DNA from: Brucella daejeonensis
GTDB lineage: Bacteria; Pseudomonadota; Alphaproteobacteria; Rhizobiales; Rhizobiaceae
Direction of reading: 5' to 3'
Assembly: GCF_014199265.1 (NCBI RefSeq)
Contig: NZ_JACIJG010000012.1
Span: forward strand, 1 to 64,000
DNA: 64,000 bases
A program made the position numbers and the translations under genes. The notes beneath the pieces were generated by a model. It did no database searches. It saw only the letters and a list, made by a program, of their open reading frames with translations, and was not told where the DNA came from. The stretch's first letter is position 1. Each line of letters opens with the position of its first letter. Shown here one piece after another: positions 52,564-61,528 of the stretch.

Positions 52564-53505
52564 TCAGCCTCTCAATCGAGGATTGGCGAGGATATATCCG
52601 ATATCGGCCAGTAGGTTGAGGGTGATGTAGAACAGCGACGTCACGAGAACCACGCCCTGCACAACCGGATAGTCGCGGGTGAAGACCGCATCGACGATCA
52701 GCTTGCCGAAGCCGGGGATTGTGAAAATCTGTTCTGTCAGAACCGCGCCCGAAAGCAGGGCGCCGAATTCGAGCGCGCCAAGCGTGATGATCGGCGTCAG
52801 CGCGTTGCGCATCGCATGCTTGAACACCACGACCCATTCACTGAGGCCCTTGGCGCGCGCGGTGCGCACATAATCGCTGTCCAGCGCCTGCAACATCGCG
52901 CCCCGCGTGTGGCGCATGATTACGCCTGCGATTGCCATGCCCAGCACGAAAGCGGGCATCACCGTGGTGGAGAGGCTCATTCGCCAGTCTTCCCACGGGC
53001 TGACGAAACCGGAGGCGGGCAGCCAGCCAAGATGAACCGAGAAAAACAGGATCAGCATGATGCCGAGCCAGAAATTCGGCACCGAAATACCGGCCAGCGA
53101 GACGATATTCGTCGCATAATCGACGGCGCTGTTGCGCTTCAGCGCCGAGATCACACCGCCGGTAATACCGAGGACCAGCGCGACGATGATACCCATGACG
53201 GCAAGCTGTAGCGTGACCGGCAGTTTCAACAGGATAAGGTCGAGAACCGGGCGATTGTGACGCATGGATTCGCCAAGATCGCCGGTCAGCACGCCTTTCA
53301 CCCAATAGAAATACTGGACGATGAGCGGCTGATCGAGATGATATTGGGCACGGATGGCCGCAAGCGTCGCCTCATCCGGGTTGTCGCCCGCCAGCACCAA
53401 AGCCGGATCGCCCGGCAAAAGATGCTGGAGCGAGAAAATGATGAGCGACAGGAGAACGACCGTCGGAATGAGTTGCAGCAGGCGGCGTACGAGAAGCGAG
53501 GACAT
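52564..53505 (-). CDS. ABC transporter permease (DppB-like, system 4)
   Basis: A 313-residue permease (SSLLVRRLLQLIPTVVLLSL; LLPGDPALVLAGDNP; EAA-like loop YVRTARAKGLSEWVVVFKHA). About six helices. Only 3 bases separate it from the ATPase gene upstream. Overall organisation (ATPases before permeases) differs from systems 2 and 3, arguing that the four transporters are not recent copies of one another. Confidence 0.9.
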   Translation of the reverse strand: MSSLLVRRLLQLIPTVVLLSLIIFSLQHLLPGDPALVLAGDNPDEATLAAIRAQYHLDQPLIVQYFYWVKGVLTGDLGESMRHNRPVLDLILLKLPVTLQLAVMGIIVALVLGITGGVISALKRNSAVDYATNIVSLAGISVPNFWLGIMLILFFSVHLGWLPASGFVSPWEDWRMSLSTTVMPAFVLGMAIAGVIMRHTRGAMLQALDSDYVRTARAKGLSEWVVVFKHAMRNALTPIITLGALEFGALLSGAVLTEQIFTIPGFGKLIVDAVFTRDYPVVQGVVLVTSLFYITLNLLADIGYILANPRLRG

Positions 53506-53508
53506 GGC

Positions 53509-54624
53509 TTAGCTCCCTGTAACCGTTCGCGCCGGGTGAGCGGCCATGGCCTCAAAGGCTGCAAACAGCTTTTCGAGCTTGGGATTGCGGGATTCGCGAT
53601 TGCCTTCGGCCTCGTCCTGCTTCGGCAGTTCGCGCCAGAAGGCACAGGCATTGGCGTGACCGCTGGATTCCACATCCAGCACCATGCTGACGCTCTGGCA
53701 CTCCGGCCTTGCGTAAGGACAGCGCGTATGCAGACGGCAACCCGGCGGCGGGGAAAGGGGGCTGGGCAGGTCGCCTCGCAGCCGCTCGGCGCGCAAGCGC
53801 CGTTGGCTGGGTGGTGCGGCAACCGGAATGGCCGACAGAAGCGCGCGCGTGTACGGATGGCGCGGCGCATTGAAAACGGCATCGGCGGTGCCGATTTCGA
53901 CCATTCTGCCCAGATACATGACCGCAACGCGGTCGGCGATATGTTTCACGACACCCAGGTCGTGACTGATGAAAATGAATGCCAGACCGAGCTTTTTCTG
54001 CAAATCCTTGAGAAGATTGAGAACCTGCGCCTGAATGGACACATCAAGCGCGGATACCGCCTCGTCGCAGATGATGGCCTTCGGCTCGGAAGCAAGCGCG
54101 CGCGCAATCACCACGCGCTGGCGCTGGCCGCCGGAAAACTCGTGCGGATAGCGGCTTGCCTGTTCGGGACGCAGACCCACCATTTCCAGAAGCTCCGCCA
54201 CGCGTTTGGCGCGCTGTGAAGCTGGCACGATATTGTGCAGCATCAGCGGTTCGGCAATCGTCTGCGCAATGGTCATGCGCGGATTGAGCGAAGCGTAGGG
54301 ATCCTGAAAAATGAGCTGGACATGCCGTCGCTGCCGCCGCATCGCCGCATGGCTGATGCCGGTAATATCCAGGCCGTCGATGAACACCTCGCCTGCGGTC
54401 GGCTTGATGAGCCGCATCAGGAGACGGCCAAGCGTTGACTTGCCGCAGCCAGATTCCCCGACGATGGCCAGCGTTTCGCCCGGCATGAGGGAAAATGTGA
54501 TGTCGTCAACTGCGCCGACCTCAGCCAGCGGACGCCCCGTCAGGCTGCGCTTGAGAATGAAATTTTTGCCCAGTCTGCGCGCTTCAATGATCGGTTTTAC
54601 AGATGAAGAAGGAGCTTTTGTCAC
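53509..54624 (-). CDS. Dipeptide-type ABC transporter ATPase (DppF-like, system 4)
   Basis: A 371-residue ATPase. The start chosen is GTG 54624, which overlaps the upstream stop by 4 bp (GTGA); the longer frame would lie inside the DppD-like gene. Motifs: [47 protein letters not shown], and a C-terminal cysteine-bearing segment (PPGCRLHTRCPYARPEC). The C-terminal tail is about 60 residues longer than usual and charged. Confidence 0.9.
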   Translation of the reverse strand: MTKAPSSSVKPIIEARRLGKNFILKRSLTGRPLAEVGAVDDITFSLMPGETLAIVGESGCGKSTLGRLLMRLIKPTAGEVFIDGLDITGISHAAMRRQRRHVQLIFQDPYASLNPRMTIAQTIAEPLMLHNIVPASQRAKRVAELLEMVGLRPEQASRYPHEFSGGQRQRVVIARALASEPKAIICDEAVSALDVSIQAQVLNLLKDLQKKLGLAFIFISHDLGVVKHIADRVAVMYLGRMVEIGTADAVFNAPRHPYTRALLSAIPVAAPPSQRRLRAERLRGDLPSPLSPPPGCRLHTRCPYARPECQSVSMVLDVESSGHANACAFWRELPKQDEAEGNRESRNPKLEKLFAAFEAMAAHPARTVTGS

Positions 54625-55652
54625 GAAACGATGTCCTCCAGAGGCGCGCGCCAGCAGCGACTGAAATGACCTTCCGAGACTTGCCGCAGCTCCGGCATCC
54701 CGGCGCATTTCTCGATGCGGAACGGGCAGCGCGCCTGGAAGCGGCACCCGCCGGGCGGATTGGCCATGTCGGGAACCGTGCCGGTGATCGCCACAAGCCG
54801 CTCGCGCTTTTCGTCAAGGCGCGGCAATGAACCGAGCAGGCCGACCGTATACGGATGCTGCGGAAAGGTGAAAAGTTCTTCGACCGTGCATTGCTCGACA
54901 ATCTGTCCCGCATACATGACGACAACGTCGTCGCAGGATTCGGCGACAACGCCGAGGTCGTGCGTAATGAGAACGATGGCCGTTCCGGTCTTTTGCTGCA
55001 ATTCACGCATCAGTTCCAGAACCTGCGCCTGAATGGTCACGTCGAGCGCCGTGGTCGGCTCGTCGGCTATCAACAGCTCAGGATCGCAGGCCAGCGCCAT
55101 GGCGATCATCACACGCTGGCGCATGCCGCCGGAAAGATTGTGCGGATATTGATGATAGCGGGTTTCCGGCGACGGAATGCGCACCAGACGAAGCATGGCA
55201 ATCGTGCGTTCCGCAGCTTCCTTTCGGGAAATCCGGTTGTGCCGCAAAATGACTTCGTTGATCTGGTCGCCAATCGTATAGGACGGGTTGAGCGAGGTCA
55301 TCGGCTCCTGAAAGATCATCGCCAGACGGTTGCCGCGCAAGGCTCGCATGGCGCTTTTCGTCTCGTCCAGAAGCTGGCGTCCGTCGAAATCGATGCGGCC
55401 GGAAATGCGCGCCGAATATTCGGGCAGAAGCCGCATGATGGCGAGCGAAGTCACGCTCTTGCCGCTGCCGGATTCGCCGACAATGGCGAGCGTGCGGCCC
55501 TTATTGACCGTAAAACTAACGCCATCGACCGCCGTGACGGTCCGCCCGTCGCCTTCAAAGGCGACACGCAGATCCGAAACGTCGAGAATGGTTTCGTCAG
55601 CCCGATCGGATCGGGCTGACTGGTCGTGGACCATGGGGGATGACATGCTCAT
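54621..55652 (-). CDS. Dipeptide-type ABC transporter ATPase (DppD-like, system 4)
   Basis: A 343-residue ATPase with [48 protein letters not shown] and a C-terminal [16 protein letters not shown] segment. ATG 55652 and ATG 55646 are both possible starts, and neither has a strong ribosome binding site; translation may be coupled to the binding-protein gene, whose stop is 15 bases upstream. Confidence 0.92.
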   Translation of the reverse strand: MSMSSPMVHDQSARSDRADETILDVSDLRVAFEGDGRTVTAVDGVSFTVNKGRTLAIVGESGSGKSVTSLAIMRLLPEYSARISGRIDFDGRQLLDETKSAMRALRGNRLAMIFQEPMTSLNPSYTIGDQINEVILRHNRISRKEAAERTIAMLRLVRIPSPETRYHQYPHNLSGGMRQRVMIAMALACDPELLIADEPTTALDVTIQAQVLELMRELQQKTGTAIVLITHDLGVVAESCDDVVVMYAGQIVEQCTVEELFTFPQHPYTVGLLGSLPRLDEKRERLVAITGTVPDMANPPGGCRFQARCPFRIEKCAGMPELRQVSEGHFSRCWRAPLEDIVS

Positions 55653-55667
55653 TGCCGTCCACGCAGC

Positions 55668-57188
55668 CTAGCTTTTACGGCTGACGCCGTTCAGGCGGAT
55701 GATACCGTCCGGGGCGGGCTTGAAGCCGGTCAGGTTGGAATTATGCGCGAAAATCCACTGGGAATGATACAGATAGACAATCGGCAGATCCTTGAGCAGG
55801 ATTGCCATGGCCTTGCTATATTCCGCCTTGCGGGCTTCTGTGTCGGTCAGCGAACGCGCCTTGGTCAGGATCGCATCGAGGTCCTTGTTGCAATAATGCG
55901 CATCGTTACCGGCAGCGCCGCAAGCCAGCATCGGCGTGATGTTGAGATCGGGATCGACGCGACCGCTCCAGCCGACGAGATGGGCCTCGAACTTGCCCTG
56001 ACGCGCGACGTCGAGAAGCGTCATCAGTTCGGTCGGCTTGATCGAGACATTGATGCCGATTTCCTGCACCATCGCCTGAATGAGCTGAATGACCTGCTGG
56101 CGCTCGGCATCGGTCGGCACGAGTATTTCCAGGTCGACCGACTTTACGCCTGCTTCTTCCATCTTTTTCTTCGCGGCATCCAGATCGCGTGCCGGAACGG
56201 GGAAGTTCTTGTCATAGAAGGCGCTCGACGGCGGGAACGGTTGGTTGCCGGTGCTGGCCTGCCCGTCGAAGACGACGCTGCTGATCGCGTCACGGTCGAT
56301 CGCCAGACTGAAGGCTTCGCGGATCGCGGCCTTTTTGCTTGCGTCGAGATTGGCGCCTTCGCCGGTAATGTTGAAGGTGATGCCGTAATAGCCAAGCCCG
56401 ATCACCGGATCGACGGTCAAACCCTTATCGGCCTTCACGGATTCCACATCGGTCGCGGCAAGACGCTCGATCAGGTCGGCCTGACCGGAGCGCAGATTGA
56501 GCAGGCGAACGCTGGAATCCGGCATGCCGCGATAGACCAGTTCATCGAAATGGAACTGATCGGCATTGTAATAATCCGCGAATTTCTCAAGCGTGATGTG
56601 ATCCTGCGTCACGCGTTCCTTGAACTTGTACGGGCCGGAGCAAACCGGCGCTTCCGTGAACTTGTCGCCGAGCGCTTCGCCTGCCTTCGGGCTGACGATC
56701 ATGCCTGCGCGGTCACTGAGCGCGGCAAGCAGCGGAACGGATGGTTCCTTGAGATTGATCTTGACGGTGGCATCGTCAACCACATCAATCGAGCCGATAG
56801 CGCTGATTTCGGCCTTGCGGCGCGAGATCTTCGCATTCAGGCCGCGTTCGAGATTGTATTTGACCGCCGCCGCATCGACCTTGGTGCCGTCATGGAACAG
56901 CGCATCCTTGCGCAGCTTGAGCGTCAGCGCCGTGCTGTCCGCATTCCATTCCCAGCTCGTGGCGAGCATCGGGATGATCTGGCCCTTTTCATCGATATCG
57001 ACAATCTTGTCGCACAGAGATTGCAGCACATGGCGGCCGACAAAGCTCCAGTTGGAGACAGGGTCGAGCGTATCCGGATCGTCCTGCAAGGCGATATTCA
57101 GCGTCGACTGGGCGGCTGCGGGCATGGCGGTCGCCGCAACGCCGCTGAGCGCCAGACCGGCCGCGAGCGCGAGATATAATGGTTTCAT
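55668..57188 (-). CDS. ABC transporter substrate-binding protein, Dpp/Opp family (system 4)
   Basis: A 506-residue family-5 binding protein with a Sec signal (MKPLYLALAAGLALSGVAAT, cleaved near AAAQ). Motifs: LTLKLRKDALFHDGTKVDAAAV, PVCSGPYKFKERV, DASKKAAIREAFSLAIDRDA and CGAAGNDAHYCN. GAGAGGAA precedes the ATG. It follows a gamma-glutamyltransferase gene by 30 bases, so a gamma-glutamyl peptide or glutathione-like ligand is plausible, as in the GsiB group. This is inferred from the neighbourhood. Confidence 0.9.
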   Translation of the reverse strand: MKPLYLALAAGLALSGVAATAMPAAAQSTLNIALQDDPDTLDPVSNWSFVGRHVLQSLCDKIVDIDEKGQIIPMLATSWEWNADSTALTLKLRKDALFHDGTKVDAAAVKYNLERGLNAKISRRKAEISAIGSIDVVDDATVKINLKEPSVPLLAALSDRAGMIVSPKAGEALGDKFTEAPVCSGPYKFKERVTQDHITLEKFADYYNADQFHFDELVYRGMPDSSVRLLNLRSGQADLIERLAATDVESVKADKGLTVDPVIGLGYYGITFNITGEGANLDASKKAAIREAFSLAIDRDAISSVVFDGQASTGNQPFPPSSAFYDKNFPVPARDLDAAKKKMEEAGVKSVDLEILVPTDAERQQVIQLIQAMVQEIGINVSIKPTELMTLLDVARQGKFEAHLVGWSGRVDPDLNITPMLACGAAGNDAHYCNKDLDAILTKARSLTDTEARKAEYSKAMAILLKDLPIVYLYHSQWIFAHNSNLTGFKPAPDGIIRLNGVSRKS

Positions 57189-57218
57189 CGATTGTTCCTC
57201 TCTTTACTTTATTTTTAA

Positions 57219-59051
57219 TCAGCGGGCGACGGCGTAACCCTGCACGCCACGCGGATTGGCTCCAGCTTTCACCAGTTGCGTGTCGCCATCCATTTCTCTT
57301 GCCACGGCGGAAATGCGTCCTTCCGACCAGGCGTCACCGACGGTGATCTTGTGGCCGCGCGCCGCCAGTTCGTCGCGCACCGCTTCCGGGAAACGGGATT
57401 CCAGCGTGATCGCGCCGCGATTGATTTCACGCGGCCAGAACGAACCGGGCAGATGGTCGGTGTGGAAGGACGGCGCGTCAATCGCCTGCTGAAGGTTCAT
57501 GCCCTTATGGACATGGCGCAGGAACATGATGAGCTGCCACTGGTCCTGCTGATCGCCGCCCGGCGTGCCAAAGGCCATGTAGGGGCTTCCGTCGCGATAG
57601 ACCATCGACGGCGTCAGCGTCGTACGTGGGCGCACCGACGGCTTCAGTGTGGAATTCAACCCTTCCTCAAGCCAGAACATCTGGGCGCGGGTGGTGAGAG
57701 AAAAGCCAAGCCCCGGAATGACCGGGCTTGACTGGAACCAGCCGCCGGATGGCGTGGCCGAAACCATGTTGCCCCAGCGGTCAACGGCACTGACCTGCAC
57801 CGTATCGCCGCGCTGCGCGCCTTCCGGCGTCAGCGTCGGTTCGCCCTGCCTGTCATTCGGCAGTTTCGGCTCGCGTGCCACCGTCGGTTCGCCACCGCCA
57901 AGACCCGGCTGCGGGATCGTGCCAACCGCACGCAACGGCGGCAGATTGGGATTGCGCCCTTCCGGCGAACCGGGACGCACCTCCATCGAGGCCGTGCCGC
58001 CGATCAGGGCGCGTCGCGTGTCGGCATAACCCGGCGAAAGCAGCGCCTTGAGCGGCACGTCGGAACTGTCGCCATACCAGGAATCGCGGTCGGCCATGGC
58101 AAGCTTGGCGGTCTCGATGACCAGATGTACGAAATCGGCGCTCATCGGGTCGAGATCGGCAATGTCGGTGCGCTCAAGGATCTGCAACATCTGCAAAAGC
58201 ACCGGCCCTTGCGACCATGCCCCGCATTTGAACACTTCGTGATTGCCGTAAGTGACGGAAACCGGTGCTTCTATCAGTGGCTTGTAATCCGCCATGTCCT
58301 GCGCGGTGATCAGGCCCCGGTGGTGACGGCCGGAGACATCCCAGACATCTTCGGTCGCGCAATACTCCTCTATGCGCTCGGCTACCGGGCCGCGATACCA
58401 GAAATCAAGTGCGGCATCGATGCGCGCCTCACGGTTCTTGCCGGATTTGGCGTGATCGAGAATCTGCTGGTAAAGGGCCGCGATCTGCGGATTGCGGAAC
58501 AGCTTTCCCGCCTCCGGCGTCACACCGCCCGGCAGGTAAAGCTCCGCCGAACTGTGCCAATGGGTGGTGAAAAGCGCACGCATCGCCTCGATGGTATTGG
58601 CGATGCGGGGCACCAGCGGATGACCGTTCTTCGCGTAATAGATCGCAGGCGCAAGCACATCTTCCAGCTCGGCGGTGCCGTAATCGCGCAGCAGCGTCAG
58701 CCATGCGCCGAAAGCACCGGGGATGCAGGCGGCAAGAAGCCCTGTTCCCGGAATAATGTCGAGGCCCTGATCCTTGAAATATTGCACCGTCGCCTTTGCC
58801 GGGGAAGGCCCCTGACCGGAGATCACCACCGGCTTGTCGGCGCCCGCCGGCGTGACGATGATCGGCACTTCACCGCCCGGACCGTTCAGATGCGGCTCCA
58901 CGATTTGCAGGGTGAAACCTGTCGCCACCGCCGCATCGAAAGCGGTATGGCCCTTTTCAAGAATGGACATGCCGACGGCGGATGCCAGCCAATGCGTGGA
59001 AGAGACGGCACCAAAGGTGCCCCTGAGTTCCGGACGCGTCGTAAAGGTCAT
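57219..59051 (-). CDS. Gamma-glutamyltransferase-family protein, apparently cytosolic
   Basis: A 610-residue Ntn hydrolase of the GGT family, clearly diverged from the secreted GGT at 23070. There is no signal peptide (MTFTTRPELRGTFGAVSSTH). The large-subunit part has GHTAFDAAVATGFTLQIVEP and NGPGGEVPI instead of the usual GGGGF loop. The probable cleavage site is QRGDTVQVSAVDRWGNMVS, with Thr417 as nucleophile. SMVYRDGSPYMAFGTPGGDQ follows. An insertion of about 60 residues rich in Pro/Gly precedes the cleavage site. It leads the operon with transporter 4, so it probably processes an imported gamma-glutamyl compound inside the cell. Confidence 0.88.
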   Translation of the reverse strand: MTFTTRPELRGTFGAVSSTHWLASAVGMSILEKGHTAFDAAVATGFTLQIVEPHLNGPGGEVPIIVTPAGADKPVVISGQGPSPAKATVQYFKDQGLDIIPGTGLLAACIPGAFGAWLTLLRDYGTAELEDVLAPAIYYAKNGHPLVPRIANTIEAMRALFTTHWHSSAELYLPGGVTPEAGKLFRNPQIAALYQQILDHAKSGKNREARIDAALDFWYRGPVAERIEEYCATEDVWDVSGRHHRGLITAQDMADYKPLIEAPVSVTYGNHEVFKCGAWSQGPVLLQMLQILERTDIADLDPMSADFVHLVIETAKLAMADRDSWYGDSSDVPLKALLSPGYADTRRALIGGTASMEVRPGSPEGRNPNLPPLRAVGTIPQPGLGGGEPTVAREPKLPNDRQGEPTLTPEGAQRGDTVQVSAVDRWGNMVSATPSGGWFQSSPVIPGLGFSLTTRAQMFWLEEGLNSTLKPSVRPRTTLTPSMVYRDGSPYMAFGTPGGDQQDQWQLIMFLRHVHKGMNLQQAIDAPSFHTDHLPGSFWPREINRGAITLESRFPEAVRDELAARGHKITVGDAWSEGRISAVAREMDGDTQLVKAGANPRGVQGYAVAR

Positions 59052-59134
59052 TTCAAGTCTCGCTCCCTATCGTCGGCTGCGGCCCCTGCCGCAATTCGAT
59101 GCATGTCGACAATTTAAACAAATTGCGATTGTAT

Positions 59135-59142
59135 TGTATACA
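59135..59142. promoter_or_regulatory. Palindromic TGTATACA, candidate GntR half of a divergent operator
   Basis: TGTATACA (59135-59142) is a perfect 8-bp palindrome upstream of the minus-strand GGT/ABC operon. A related TTGTACAC (59188-59195) and a TTGTATA (59199-59205) lie nearer the GntR gene. GTATAC-type cores are common in operators of FCD-type GntR proteins. Assignment is by position and resemblance only. Confidence 0.4.
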
Positions 59143-59149
59143 TCATTGG

Positions 59150-59182
59150 GCGCTAAATCGGCGCGTAACGCCGGTTTAGCGC
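59150..59182. repeat. 33-bp interrupted palindrome in the GGT-GntR divergent region
   Basis: GCGCTAAA (59150-59157) mirrors TTTAGCGC (59175-59182), and the inner GGCG (59160-59163) mirrors CGCC (59169-59172) around a 5-base loop. It is central in the 252-bp divergent intergenic region, flanked on either side by the TGTATACA-like motifs. It could be an operator or a structured RNA element. Confidence 0.5.
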
Positions 59183-59303
59183 GATACTTGTACACATATT
59201 GTATATTTGTTTCGCGTTTGGCAAGGGAATTGAGTAAATTGTGCACTCTTGCATATTCAAAAAAAGCGAGGCAGGAGAGCAGGGGAGGATAAAGGACCTG
59301 AAC

Positions 59304-60002
59304 ATGCTGGATGCAGATCACATAAAAAGAAGTCGCGGCGATCTTATTGCCGAGCAACTCGAGGAGGCCGTGATCAATGGCGAGATTCCGGCAGGGTCAC
59401 GGCTCGACGAAACATCGATAGCCGCGCAGTTCGGTGTCTCGCGAACGCCGGTGCGCGAAGCGTTGCATATTTTATGCGGACGCGGCTTTGCCGAGCGCGA
59501 GCCGTATAAGGGGGTCATCGTCACGCAGATTTCGGCGCAGCGCATCGATGAAATGTTCGAGGCCATGGCCGAACTTGAGGCGACCTGCGGTCGCCTTGCA
59601 TCGCACCGCATGACCATGAGCGAGCGTGCCGAACTGGAAAACATGCATCACGAGATGAACGGTTTTGCAGATCAGGGCGATCATGCCGCCTATAATGAAC
59701 ACAATACGCGCTTTCACAGCCTCATTTTCCAGGGGTGCCATAATAGCGATCTGATCGCCGCCGCGCAGACGTTGCGGCTGAAACTCGCTCCGTTTCGGAA
59801 ATACCAGCTCAAGGATACGGGACGCCTCAAACGCTCCTGTAGCGAGCATCAGCAGATCGTCGATGCCATCCTCGATCAGGACCCCAAGGCGACGGAGACT
59901 GCATTGCGCAGGCATCTTCTTTCTGCGGCGCAGGAGGTGTTGATGAGGCGTCAGCGGGAGGAGGAAGAATCCGCCAAACCAGCTTTTATAACGGAGAAAT
60001 AA
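59304..60002 (+). CDS. GntR-family transcriptional regulator (FCD type)
   Basis: A 232-residue regulator from ATG 59304 (the frame is open 21 codons further upstream). The winged helix includes GDLIAEQLEEAVINGEIPAG, SRLDETSIAAQFGVSRTPVR and a closing ALHILCGRGFAER. The C-terminal all-helical FCD domain shows the metal-type residues (MFEAMAELEATCGRLASHR; HNTRFHSLIFQGCHN). It is divergent from the GGT/transporter-4 operon, its likely target, and co-oriented with a small NTF2-like gene 6 bases downstream. Confidence 0.92.
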   Translation: MLDADHIKRSRGDLIAEQLEEAVINGEIPAGSRLDETSIAAQFGVSRTPVREALHILCGRGFAEREPYKGVIVTQISAQRIDEMFEAMAELEATCGRLASHRMTMSERAELENMHHEMNGFADQGDHAAYNEHNTRFHSLIFQGCHNSDLIAAAQTLRLKLAPFRKYQLKDTGRLKRSCSEHQQIVDAILDQDPKATETALRRHLLSAAQEVLMRRQREEEESAKPAFITEK

Positions 60003-60008
60003 TTCGCG

Positions 60009-60395
60009 ATGTCCACGCATGATGACCTGAAGGCGATCCGCACTGTCATCTCGGATATGGAAGCAGCCTGGAATTTTGGGGATTTCCACGGCTATATGGC
60101 GGGCTTCGCCAATCCCGATGTCGTGTTCGTCTCGCGCGGTCGCATCCAGAAGGACTGGCAGGCGACGCTCGATCATTATATCGCCGACTATGGCGGCGCG
60201 CCCGGCTCGCAGGGGCATCTTGCCTTCTCGATCATCAGCATCGAAATGCTGGCGCCCGACGCCGCCCAGTTGATCAGCCATTACAAGCTCATCCGTCCGG
60301 CTGGCGACCAGACGGGCGTCAATACCCGCCTGATGCGCAAGCGCGACGGCAAATGGGTCATCGCGCTCAATCACGTTTCCCAGATCGAACGGTAA
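60009..60395 (+). CDS. SnoaL/DUF4440-like (NTF2-fold) small protein
   Basis: A 128-residue protein of the NTF2-like superfamily: DDLKAIRTVISDMEAAWNFG, YMAGFANPDVVFVSRGRI and a closing MRKRDGKWVIALNHVSQIE. Such proteins may be small enzymes (isomerases, hydrolases) or ligand binders; nothing in the sequence fixes the role. It follows the GntR gene by 6 bases and probably shares its transcript, suggesting a link to the same substrate pathway. Confidence 0.75.
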   Translation: MSTHDDLKAIRTVISDMEAAWNFGDFHGYMAGFANPDVVFVSRGRIQKDWQATLDHYIADYGGAPGSQGHLAFSIISIEMLAPDAAQLISHYKLIRPAGDQTGVNTRLMRKRDGKWVIALNHVSQIER

Positions 60396-60405
60396 TTCTG
60401 CTTTA

Positions 60406-61410
60406 TCAAGCCGATTGGGATGCGGTTTCGCTCGCCGATTGCGGCTTCAGCCGACGCGCATAGCGCTGGGCGATCCACGCACAGGCCATCAACTGAATCT
60501 GGTGAAACAGCATCAGGGGCAGCACAATCGCGCCAATGGAGGCAGACTGACCGGCGAAAATGGCGTTGGCCATCGGCACGCCGCTGGCCAGCGATTTCTT
60601 CGAGCCGGAGAAGGTGATCGTGATTTCGTCTTCCTTCGAGAAGCCCAGCGCCCGGCTGCCGAACATGGTGATGCAGAGCACGACGGCCAGCAGGAGCATG
60701 TCGATGATGATGACGGCGGCAATATCCATGAGCGAAAATGTATGCCACAGGCCTTCCACCACCGCTTCCGAAAAAGCGAGATAGACAACCATCAGGATCG
60801 AGCCTCGATCGACGGGCGAGAGCAGCGACTTATGCGAGCGAACCCAGTTGCCGATCCACGGCTGGAGCACCTGCCCGACGATGAAGGGCAGGAGAAGCTG
60901 CACGAGAATGCTTTGCAGCACACTCCAGGAAAAGCCGCCGCCGCTGCCGGAGGCTGAAAACAGAAGGCCCGCGAGGAGCGGTGTCAGGAACATGCCCAGA
61001 ATATTGGAGCCGGAAGCCGCGCAGATTGCGGCTGGAACATTGCCGCCAGCCATCGAGGTAAAGGCGATGGACGACTGGATAGTCGAGGGCAGAACGCAAA
61101 GGAAGAGGATGCCGGTATAGAGTGACGGTGCAAGGATGCTCTCGGGGATGAAGCCGATTGCAAGGCCGAGCAGCGGGAACAGCGCGAAGGTCGTCAATAG
61201 GATGACCAGATGCAGACGCCAGTGCAGAATGCCCGCGATCACCACGTCTCGCGACAGGCGCGCGCCATGCAGGAAAAACAGAAGGCAGATCGCGATACTG
61301 GTGGCAACGCCGAACCATTCCGCCGCCTGTCCATAGATCGGCAGGATGGAGGCAAGAACGACGGTAAGTACAAGAAGGATCGTAAAGCGATCCGGCATAA
61401 AGCGGCTCAT
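60406..61410 (-). CDS. Bile acid:sodium symporter-family transporter
   Basis: A 334-residue membrane protein with about ten helices of the SBF-like family (PF13593 type, YfeH-related). Visible segments: LLFFLHGARLSRDVVIAGIL, LCVLPSTIQSSIAFTSMAGG (family signature region), ASGSNILGMFLTPLLAGLLF and FSGSKKSLASGVPMANAIFA. Most bacterial members carry organic anions rather than bile acids; the substrate is unknown. It is divergent from a LysR gene, which probably regulates it. The 3' end is 10 bases from the convergent NTF2-like gene. Confidence 0.88.
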   Translation of the reverse strand: MSRFMPDRFTILLVLTVVLASILPIYGQAAEWFGVATSIAICLLFFLHGARLSRDVVIAGILHWRLHLVILLTTFALFPLLGLAIGFIPESILAPSLYTGILFLCVLPSTIQSSIAFTSMAGGNVPAAICAASGSNILGMFLTPLLAGLLFSASGSGGGFSWSVLQSILVQLLLPFIVGQVLQPWIGNWVRSHKSLLSPVDRGSILMVVYLAFSEAVVEGLWHTFSLMDIAAVIIIDMLLLAVVLCITMFGSRALGFSKEDEITITFSGSKKSLASGVPMANAIFAGQSASIGAIVLPLMLFHQIQLMACAWIAQRYARRLKPQSASETASQSA

Positions 61411-61433
61411 GAACAGAATTCCTCATTGAAGCG

Positions 61434-61453
61434 ATTCCCATTTCGACGGGAAT
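61434..61453. promoter_or_regulatory. Inverted repeat ATTCCC-N8-GGGAAT in the symporter-LysR divergent region
   Basis: ATTCCC (61434-61439) and GGGAAT (61448-61453) form a perfect 6-bp inverted repeat in the 118-bp gap, 24 bases from the symporter start. It is a candidate regulator binding site. It does not have a standard T-N11-A layout, so assignment to the LysR protein is uncertain. Confidence 0.3.
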
Positions 61454-61528
61454 GCGCTGTCATCTTCCTGTTTCCGTTATCGTTAAGTAGAATACAAGAA
61501 CTAACAGTTATCACGAAAGAAGATAGCC

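Noticed and set aside
55743-57179. A 478-codon open frame on the plus strand opposite the binding-protein gene
   Set aside because: It is a mirror of the high-GC codon bias of the real gene, which has a signal peptide, family motifs and operon context; the antisense product shows no recognisable domain.
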